A stretch of 64,000 bases of DNA from assembly GCA_037974335.1 (NCBI GenBank), contig CM075761.1, positions 14,761,549 to 14,825,548 of the forward strand, given 5' to 3'. Below, in pieces: positions 56,826 to 64,000 of this stretch; the stretch's first letter is position 1, and each line of letters starts with the position of its first letter. The DNA comes from Prionace glauca (lineage: Eukaryota; Chordata; Chondrichthyes; Carcharhiniformes; Carcharhinidae). The notes below the pieces were generated by a model. That model searched no databases, was not told the origin of the DNA, and saw only the letters and a list, made by a program, of their open reading frames with translations. The translations under genes were made by a program, and so were the position numbers.

Positions 56826-56917
56826 GTAAATCCCATTATTATTCTATTGCAGTGGGTATCTCCAAGCAATTAAAATGTCCTCTTCCGCCAATGAATGAGT
56901 TTTCTGTTTCATTTTAG

Positions 56918-57223
56918 CGGGTTCTCCCTCCATATCCCTCCTGACCCCGCCGCTGGATGAGATTCCCGCCATGGAAAAGGTCCCGTTGTTGTGTTTGGTC
57001 AGAGGCGCGTCTCCCGATTCATTTCCCGTCCGCTGGAATGTTTCGGGGCGGGTTACCGAGGGACAGACCGATTCTGGGACACTGGAGCCGGACGGGACCT
57101 ACACCGTCAGGAGTTACATCAGCCTCCCGGCGGAAACTTGGAGAAGCGGCGCTCGCTGCACTTGCGCCCTTCAGGTCAACTCCAGTGGAAGTATTCTCAG
57201 TGACAGTGTCTCATCACAGAGAG
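56918..57223 (+). CDS. VJ-C1 receptor gene, C1-set constant domain exon
   Basis: An exon of 306 bases with acceptor CATTTTAG and donor G|GTAACT, both phase 1. It codes about 101 residues of a C1-set domain: PSISLLTPPLDEIPAM, VPLLCLVRGASPDSFPVRW (first cysteine and core tryptophan), then DGTYTVRSYISLPAETW and the second cysteine in ARCTCALQV. The CLVRGASPDSFPVRW block and the DGTYTVRSY strand are hallmarks of antigen-receptor constant domains and related molecules. Two N-glycosylation sites (NVS, NSS). The frame is intact. An extra cysteine next to the second core cysteine could form an interchain bond. Confidence 0.85.
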
Positions 57224-57426
57224 GTAACTATTCACAATGACCATTTATCAATTAATTGAACATTAACATCACTTTACTAAGAAAGTCCAACTTTGTAGAT
57301 TAGCAGTGTCTCTGCGATTGTCTCCACGGAGGCCCAATTCATCTCTGCCCTATCACAGCTCTCCAATCGTTCAGAGATTTGTTCTTTGACATTTAAAATC
57401 TTTTTTACTACTTTAGAAAACCGTGA

Positions 57427-58200
57427 CCATAAGAACATATGAACATAAGAAATGGGAGCAGGAGTAGGCTATGCTCCTATTCGAGCCTGCTCCGCTATTC
57501 ATTAAGATCATGGCTGATCAGAAGTGGATCAGTTCCACTTTCCCGCTTTTTCCCCATAACCCTTCATTCTCCTGTCTATCAGAAACCTATCTACCCGTGA
57601 CTTAAATATATTTAGCGAGGCAGCCTCCACCACTTCAACGGGCAGAGAATTCCAGAGATTCACCACCCTTTGAGTGAAGAAGCTCCTCCTCAACTCCGAT
57701 CTAAACTGCAGCACCCCCCCCCCCCCGGCCTTATTTTGAGGCTATGCCCTCTAGTTCTGCTATCCTTTCTAAGCGGGAAGAATCTCTCTACCTCTACCCT
57801 ATCCATCCCCTTCAGTAAGTCTCTATAAGAGCCTTCTAAACTCCAACGAGTACAGACCCAGGCTATTCAATCTCTCCTCATAAATTAACCCCCTCATCTC
57901 CGGTATCAGCCTAGTGAACCTTCTCTGTACTCCCTCCAAGGCCAATATATCCTTTCGCAAATACGGTGACCAAAACTGCACACAGTACTCCAGTTGCGGC
58001 CTCACCAGTGCCCTGTACAGTTGCAGCAAGACCTCCCTGTTTTACATTCTATCCCCCTCGCTATAAAGGCCAACATCCCATTCGCCTTCCTGACCACCTG
58101 CTGCACCTGCAGACTAGGTTTTTGCGATTCATGCACAAGGACCCCCAGGTCCCTCTGCACCGTTGCACGCTGCAGCTTTTCGCCCTTTAAATAATAATCA
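57427..58200 (-). mobile_element. CR1-type LINE, subfamily C, in intron 3
   Basis: Minus-strand C tail at 57,430-57,530, ORF end (RRSFFTQRVVNLWNSLPVE), a 10-base C run at about 57,717, then [20 protein letters not shown] and VLVHESQKPSLQVQQVVRK up to about 58,195. 5'-truncated, with frame changes. Confidence 0.9.
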
Positions 58201-58509
58201 CTGAAGCACATTTGTGAAAATGGATACATTAATGGGTAAGGGGATAGGGCGGGACAGTGAAATTGATGCACCCGGTTAGCCCATGGTGTTACTGAATGTC
58301 AGATTAGACTGGATAGGCCGAATGACCTCTTCCCCTCTCCCACTTCCTGTGTCTGGCTAAGACAGCGTTACATTCCTGAAGGTCAGGGGCCACTCAGTCA
58401 GTGAGTAAAACTGACAATTTGTGATTCTATCCCCAGTGTTGCTATTTCTCAGCGTTGCCGGTGAACCATTTATTTATCCCTTCGTCTGTCTTCACTTCTA
58501 ACCCTCTGA

Positions 58510-59540
58510 GTTGCACCGGGTTTCCTCCGGGAGTTCTGGTTCCCTCCCACACGCCAAAGAAGTCCAGGTTATGTGGCTCCATCGCGCTAAATTACCCCTT
58601 AGTGTTGAAAGATGTGTTGGTCAGGTGGATTGACCAGGGTAAATCACCCCTTAGTGTCCGAGGAATGAAGGTTATCTGGATTGGCCACGCTAAATTGTCC
58701 CTTAATGTCCAAAGATGTGTAGGTTAGGGTGGATTGGCCGTGCTAAATTGTCCCCTTAGTGTCCAAAGATGTGTAGGTTAGGGTGGATTGGCCATGCTAA
58801 ATTGTCCCTTAGTGTCCCAAAGATGTGTAGGTTAGGGTGGATTGGCTGTGCTAAATTGTCCCTTAGTGTCCAAAGATGTGTAGGTTAGGGTGGATTGGCC
58901 ACGCTAAATTGTCCCTTAGTGTCCAAAGATGTGTAGGTTAGGGTGGATTGGCCGTGCTAAATTGTCCCTTAGTGTCCAAAGATGTGTAGGTTAGGGGGGA
59001 TTGGCCATGCTAAATTGTCCCTTAGTGTCCAAAGATGTGTAGGTTAGGGTGGATTGGCCATGCTAAATTGTCCCTTAGTGTCCAAAGATGTGTAGGTTAG
59101 GGGGGATTGGCCGTGCTAAATTGTCCCTCAGTGTCCAAAGATGTGTAGGTTAGGGGGGATTGGCCATGCTAAATTGTCCCTTAGTGTCCAAAGATGTGTA
59201 GGTTAGGATGGATTGGCCGTGCTAAATTGTCCCTTAGTGTCCAAAGATGTGTAGGTTAGGGGGGATTGGCCATGCTAAATTGTCCCTTAGTGTCCAAAGG
59301 TGTGCAGGTTAGGGTGGATTGGCCGTGCTAAATTGTCCCTTAGTGTCCAAAGATGTGTAGGTTAGGGGGGATTGGCCATGCTAAATTGTCCCTTAGTGTC
59401 CAAAGATGTGTAGGTTAGGGTGGATTGGCCATGCTAAATTGTTAAGGTAAATATTTGAGCTTGCGTTGTTTGTCCCTGGTTGGGACAGTTGTCGGACTGG
59501 TTTGATGGGCTAACGGCCTTGTCATGTACTGTAGGGATTG
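58510..59540 (+). repeat. 53-bp minisatellite grown inside an HE1 SINE
   Basis: The left edge is a SINE body (GGGTTTCCTCCGGGAGTTC), followed by two or three diverged units, then about 15 near-identical 53-base units from 58,680 to 59,440 (AGTGTCCAAAGATGTGTAGG, GATTGGCCATGCTAAATTG), then the SINE 3' tail (GATGGGCTAACGGCCTTGTC). Units alternate CCATG/CCGTG and TAGGGTGG/TAGGGGGG, hinting at a two-unit period. It lies in the receptor gene's intron 3. Confidence 0.95.
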
Positions 59541-59579
59541 TTTGATCAGTCCAGCTGTTTATGTTCCCCTGTTTACCTC

Positions 59580-59890
59580 CCCTCCCCACTTTCTCTGTAT
59601 CAATCCTTCATTTTACCATGGTGTAGTTTTCTTGGTCGGTCTGTCCTCATCCAATGTTTGCATCTCTGTCACTCTCACTCTACCTTCAGCTATTCATCTC
59701 TCTCTCTCCCCGTCTCTCTCCCTCCCTCTTTTTTTTAGCAAGTATTCTCCAGCGTTCTATCGTCACTATTTTTATGCTAGTTACATGGTGCTCCATCTAA
59801 ATGTCTACCCATCTCTTTCTGCATTATTTTCTTTGTTCTCTCCTTTCGTTTCTATCTCTAAAGCTCTCTCTATGTTTCCTAATTGAAATT
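59580..59890. repeat. Pyrimidine-rich stretch
   Basis: C+T-biased DNA with CTCTCTCTCCCCGTCTCTCT at about 59,698. Open frames here are composition artefacts. Confidence 0.6.
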
Positions 59891-60007
59891 GAGCGAAATA
59901 CTTCTGTACGAGTTATCTGCTCTGCTTATCTCTCTATCCCTTGTCCTGTTTGAACGGTGTTCCATCTGATCGCTCCACTAACTTTGAATCATTTAATCCG
60001 TCAATGT

Positions 60008-60465
60008 ATAGAACATAGAACATTACAGCACAAACAGGCCCTTCGGCCCTCGAGTTGCGCCGATCGCATCAACCCCACCAATCTATAGACCTATCTATAA
60101 CCCCCAATCCCATTAAACCCCATATACTCATCCAGAAGTCTTTTAAAAGACCCCAGCGAGTTCGCCTCCACCACCGACGACGGCAGCCGATTCCAATCAC
60201 TCACTACCCTCTGAGTGAAAAACTTACCCCTAACATCACCTCTGTACTTCCCTCCCCGCACCTTAAATCTGTGTCCTCTCGTAGCGACCATTTCAACCCG
60301 GGGAAATAGCCTCTGAGAGTCCACCCTATCTATTCCTCTCAACATTTTATAAACTTCTATCAGGTCGCCTCTCAACCTTCGCCTCTCCGGAGAAAAGAGT
60401 CCCAGCTCCCTCAACCTATCTTCATAAGGCATGCCTCCCAGTCCAGGCAACATCCTTGTAAATCT
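60008..60465 (-). mobile_element. CR1-type LINE, subfamily B, short copy in intron 3
   Basis: Tail at 60,008-60,050, then GFNGIGGYR back to MLPGLGGMPYEDRLREL (120-codon intact frame). Breaks off at 60,465 against another LINE end. Confidence 0.92.
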
Positions 60466-60700
60466 GGGGCGGTTTTTTCACACAGAGGGTGGTGAGAGTT
60501 TGGAACAAGCTATCAGGGGTGTAGCAGAGGTGGGTACAAATCTATCTTTTAAACTTGGAAAGTTTCCTGGGCAAGATGGCTATAGAGAGAAATGGACCAA
60601 CGCGGACAAATGGAAATAGCTTAGTGGCTAAAAAGGAGGGCAGGTTGGATAGGTTGGGCTTGTTTCCATGCTGTCAGCCTCTATGACTCTGAGTTACTGC
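60466..60700 (+). mobile_element. Other CR1-like LINE, 3' end
   Basis: RFFHTEGGESLEQAIRGVAE-like coding end, then a 3' UTR with CATGCTGTCAGCCTCTATGA and a CTCTGAGT end. A subfamily not otherwise seen here. Confidence 0.6.
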
Positions 60701-60765
60701 TTCATTTCTCTGCTGTTTAAACTGAGATTTGGAACATCTTGGTTCTTTCTCCTCCCTTTCTCTAT

Positions 60766-60905
60766 ATAGAACATAGAACATTACAGCGCAGAACAGGCCC
60801 TTCGGCCCACGATGTTGCGCCGACCAGTTAAAAAATAATGATCCTCTAACCTAAACCAAACCCTTTTCATCCATAAACCTATCCACGGATCTCTTAAACG
60901 CCAAC
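60766..60905 (-). mobile_element. CR1 subfamily A, 3' end only
   Basis: TAGAACATAGAACATTACAG to CACGGATCTCTTAAACGCC. A severely 5'-truncated insertion like the one at 23,519. Confidence 0.88.
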
Positions 60906-61029
60906 AAATAAATATATATATAATATGTATGGGGCCTGTTCAAAAAGTGCTCAGTCCCTCTGTCTCTCTCTGCTTCTCCCTATTGGAAAAGTGCTTTTCT
61001 TAGAAATCTCTCCATTGGGCAACATGGTG

Positions 61030-61380
61030 GCAACAATTGTAGCACAGTGGGTTAGCACTGCTGCTTCATAGCTCCAGGGACCTGGGTTCGATTCCTGGCT
61101 CGGGTCACTGTCTGTGTGAAGTTTGCACATTCTCTTCGTTTCTGCGTGGGTTTCCTCCGGGTGTTCCGGTTTCCTCCCACAGTCTAAAGATGTGCGAGTT
61201 AGGTTGATTGGCCATGCTAAAATTGCCACTTCGCGTCCTGAGATGTATAAGCTAGCGGGTAAATATGTAGGGATGGGGGAGGGGGTAGAGCCGTGGTGGT
61301 ATTGTGGTCGGTGCAGACTCGATGGGGCGAATGGCCTCCTTCTGCACTGTAGGGCTTCTAATGATGATTCTATGATGTCT
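61030..61380 (+). mobile_element. HE1 SINE in intron 3
   Basis: AGCACAGTGGGTTAGCACTG head, GGGTTCGATTCCTGGCTCGG B-box area, body and tail (GGCCTCCTTCTGCACTGTAG). Nearly complete. Confidence 0.9.
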
Positions 61381-61597
61381 CACTGCGCCGAGTGCTCAGT
61401 CTCTCTGTCACTATCTCCCTCTCCCTCACCTTGTGTTCTATTGTAAAAGTGCTACTCTATTGCATGATGGGAAAGTGTGCAAAAATTTTAACCATTTTCC
61501 GGTCAAGTTGGGCAGTTAGATTGAACAAAATCCTTCGCTTGTTTAATTATTTTCACACTTGATTTCCGTTGAGTGACAGTCTAATTCTTTTTTGCAG

Positions 61598-61717
61598 ATT
61601 CTCCGTTCTCGCCCACCTGTCATTTAGTGTTTTCCGGGGGTTTGTCGGCCGCTGCGCTTCTCCTTCTGGGATTGGTCCTTGTGGCCGGAAGAAGGATCTG
61701 CAGGAACCGGCAGAGAG
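61598..61717 (+). CDS. VJ-C1 receptor gene, transmembrane exon
   Basis: Acceptor CTTTTTTGCAG, donor G|GTAGAG, both phase 1, 120 bases. It codes a short connecting piece (DSPFSPTCHL), a hydrophobic span (FSGGLSAAALLLLGLVLVAG) with no charged residue, and a basic stop-transfer run (RRICRNRQR). With no charged residue in the membrane, pairing with CD3- or DAP12-type adaptors by salt bridge is not suggested. The cysteine before the membrane could form a dimer bond. The 3' half of this exon is duplicated on the minus strand at 46,415-46,480. Confidence 0.83.
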
Positions 61718-61857
61718 GTAGAGATTGTTGGGAGGGCGCTGTTACTCCGCGGCGCTCTCAATCCACCCATTTATCACTGAGTTATTGACACTTCTGAGCG
61801 GGTTTGGAGTGAGATGAATCCATTTTAAATTTCAGTTTAAATCCCTCTTTCTAACAG

Positions 61858-61916
61858 GAACCGGTAACAGTGATGAGGAACTGACAGAATCCAGAGAACA
61901 CAAACAGAATAAAGAG
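61858..61916 (+). CDS. VJ-C1 receptor gene, first cytoplasmic exon
   Basis: A 59-base exon, acceptor TTTCTAACAG, donor GTGAAT, entering in phase 1 and leaving in phase 0. It codes GTGNSDEELTESREHKQNKE, an acidic-polar tail start with no tyrosine. The counterpart at 46,228-46,286 has the same length and splice phase, which supports both as real exons. At least one further exon must follow; it is not recognised in the window and may lie beyond the LINE at 61,941 or outside the window. Confidence 0.75.
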
Positions 61917-61940
61917 GTGAATAGATGGAATTATTGTTGA

Positions 61941-63115
61941 TAAGAACATAAGAACATAAGAAATAGGAGCAGGAGTAGGCCATCTAGCCCTTCGAGCCTG
62001 CCCCGCCATTCAATAAGATCATGGCTGATCTGTCGTGGCTCAGTTCCACCTTCCCGCCCTCTCCCCATAACCCTTAATCCCTTCTCTTATCAAAAACCCA
62101 TCAACCCGCTTCTTAAAAATATTCAGCGAGGCAACCTCCACCACTTCAACAGGCAGAGAATTCAGAGATTCACCACCCTTTGAGTGAAGAAGTTCCTCCT
62201 CAACTCCGTTCTAAACCGCGTCCCCTTTATCTTGAGGCTGTGCCCCCTAGTCCTACTATCCTTTCTGAGCGGGAAGAGTCTCTCCACCTCTATCCTATCC
62301 ATCCCATTCATCATTTTATACGTCTCAATGAGATCTCCCCTCATTCTTTTAAACTCTAACGAGTACAAGACTAGTTTATTCAGCCTCTCCTCATAGTTCA
62401 ATCCCCTCAACTCCGGTATCAGCCTAGTAAACCTCCTCTGCACTCCCTCCAAGGCCAAAATATCCTTGCGTAAGTGCGGCGACCAAAACTGCACACAGTA
62501 CTCCAGCTGCAGCCTCACCAGTGCCCTGTACAGTTGCAGCAAGACCTCCCTACTTTTATATTCAATCCCCCTCGCTATGAAGGCCAGCATCCCATTCACC
62601 CTCCTGACCACCTGCTGCACCTGCAAGCTGGGTTTTTGCGACTCATGCACAAGGACCCCGAGGTCCCTCTGCACCGTCGCATGCTGCAGTTTTTCGCCAT
62701 GTAAGTAGTAATCCTTCCTACCATTATTCCTACCAAAGTGGACCACCTCATACTTGCCAACATTAAATTCCATTTGCCATTTCCTGGCCCATTCGCCCAG
62801 CCTATCTAAATCCTTCTGCAGACTCTCCACACCCTCCTCACAATTTGCCTTTCCCCCAATCTTGGTGTCATCAGCAAATTTCGACACCCTACACTCGGTT
62901 CCCTCCTCCAGATCATCTATATAAATGGTAAATAGCTGAGGTCCCAGCACCGACCCCTGGGGCACCCCACTAGTCACCAACCGCCAATCCGAATAGCATC
63001 CATTGACCCCCACTCTCTGCCTCCTATTTGACAGCCAATCCTCTATCCACGCTAACACCCTACCCCCAACTCCATGCCCCCTGACCTTCTGCAATAACCT
63101 CTTATGAGGCACCTT
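61941..63115 (-). mobile_element. CR1-type LINE, subfamily C, 316-codon frame
   Basis: Tail at 61,941-62,035, then a long intact frame (62,162-63,112) back from FFTQRVVNL through KFADDTKIGG and [20 protein letters not shown] to MPHKRLLQKVRGHGVGG. A one-base loss near 62,160 shifts the last 50 codons. 5'-truncated inside the RT domain. Confidence 0.94.
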
Positions 63116-63119
63116 GCCT

Positions 63120-63930
63120 TCTGAAAATCAAGAAAGATCACATCCACCTGCTCTCCTCTATCCACCACAGTCACAGCGAGGGTGTAGAAAAAGATCAACT
63201 TAATGTGAGGTAGGTCCATTCAAAGGTTTGGCAGCAGCAGGGAAGAAGCTGTTCTTAGAACAAAGAACAAAGAACAAGGAACAACCCAGCACGGGAAACA
63301 GGCCCTTCGGCCCAACGAGCCCGCGCCGCCATCTTAACAAAGCATTTTCCTACACCTACCTTGACCCGTGTGTATGTGAATGGTACCCACATTGGAAACC
63401 AGATTCAGGGGAGAATAATTTAGGGACAATTTGTTACACCAATCAGCCTAAGAGCACATCTTTGGGGTGTGGGAGGAAACCCACGCATCCACATGGACAA
63501 TGCGCAAACTCCCACAGACACCGGCCCTAATCCATGTGTCTGCACAGCCAGCAGTGATAGTCACTGAGCTGTCGTGGTGCCCGTCAGATGGCCCAGTTTT
63601 AAGCGCACACAACGACACAAAGTACTTGGCCACTCTCGAAACCTCCAAGAGCAGCCATGCACGACCCACCGTGTGCATACCCCTAGTTAGACAACAAGGT
63701 TGAGTCGTTGGGTACGTGACCTCAGACTTTTGTATCTTTTTCCCGATGGAAGAAGATGGAGGAGAGAATGTCCGGGGTGTGTGGGGGGGGGGGGGGGGTC
63801 CTTGATTATGCCGGCTGCTTTTCCCCGAGGCAGCGGGAAGTGTAGACAGAGTCAATGGATGGGAGGCTGGTTTGAGTGATGGGATTGGACCAGTTCTTGC
63901 GGTCTTGGACAGAGCAGGAGACATACCAAA
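63120..63930 (-). mobile_element. L2/Rex-like LINE 3' part, split by a SINE
   Basis: AAAAGATCAACTTAATGTGA and GGGAAGAAGCTGTTCTT on one side, GAGTCGTTGGGTACGTGACC through GCAGCGGGAAGTGTAGACAG on the other, match 8,770-8,960 in order. The intervening SINE is at 63,257-63,701. A run of about 18 G lies at 63,781-63,798. Confidence 0.75.
63257..63701 (-). mobile_element. Composite SINE, full length, inside the LINE relic
   Basis: Tail (AGAACAAAGAACAAAGAACA), CCAACGAGCCCGCGCCGCC, HE1-like middle, tRNA-like segment, and the 110-base 5' part ending TAGACAACAAGGT. The best-preserved member of this family in the window. Confidence 0.9.
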
Positions 63931-63936
63931 TGCATT

Positions 63937-64000
63937 CAATTTGGAAGGATGTTCTTGCTCTCGAGGGAGTGCAGCGAAGGTTTACCAGGCTCATTCCAGG
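63937..64000 (+). mobile_element. CR1-type LINE start, runs off the window
   Basis: [19 protein letters not shown] is the block before the C-terminal part of a C-like CR1. The element continues beyond the window. Confidence 0.75.

Noticed and set aside
56435-56917. A continuous 160-codon open frame across the V exon and its upstream intron
   Set aside because: Its N-terminal part reads the V domain out of frame and starts in the intron; only the part after FWYRQ is meaningful.
58551-59445. CRISPR-like array of regular repeats
   Set aside because: The 53-base units are contiguous, with no unique spacers, and derive from a SINE in a vertebrate genome.

Overview
The window looks like nuclear DNA of a shark or close elasmobranch relative. 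The evidence is many tRNA-headed SINEs of the elasmobranch HE1 type, dense CR1/HER1-type LINE copies with TTCTATG-type 3' tails, a two-exon GPR139-like receptor of the kind seen as large families in cartilaginous fishes, and an immunoglobulin-superfamily receptor with a V-J unit already fused in the germline. Most of the sequence is mobile DNA; host coding sequence is sparse.

Layout. 0-10 kb: LINE and SINE relics, a solo LTR (5,210-5,796) inside an older LINE, and a LINE bracketed by long inverted repeats (8,323-9,674). 10.4-16.3 kb: a complete two-exon orphan-type GPCR gene on the + strand (exon 1 at 10,562-10,628, exon 2 at 15,415-16,325), with a TATA box and a perfect palindrome upstream and several SINEs plus a foldback in its intron. 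16.3-24.4 kb: mostly unrecognised sequence, microsatellite and pyrimidine-rich DNA, one HE1 SINE with clean target duplications, and relics of other repeats. 24.5-41.0 kb: one old class I (gamma/epsilon-like) endogenous retrovirus on the - strand, interrupted by about ten later LINE insertions, one of which holds a SINE. 41-46 kb: a pile-up of CR1 copies in both orientations and SINEs. 46.2-46.5 kb: two exons of a broken relative of the immune receptor, on the - strand. 46.5-55 kb: SINEs, LINEs and two SINE-derived minisatellites. 55.4-61.9 kb: the immune receptor gene on the + strand (leader, V-J, C1, transmembrane and cytoplasmic exons), its introns filled with SINEs, LINEs and a 53-bp minisatellite. 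62-64 kb: LINE and SINE copies.

The most interesting host content is the receptor gene at 55,430-61,916 and its inverted fossil relative at 46,228-46,480. All visible introns are phase 1, the J motif (FGNGS) follows the V cysteine with no recombination signal between them, and a C1 domain, a transmembrane segment and a short tail follow. This is the layout of a non-rearranging antigen-receptor-like molecule. Its V exon carries a 26-bp tandem duplication and does not keep one frame, so the copy may be a young pseudogene or contain a sequence error. The mobile DNA shows its own signals: snap-back palindromes at LINE 5' ends, a shared 5' truncation point, and three separate tandem expansions of the same SINE segment.
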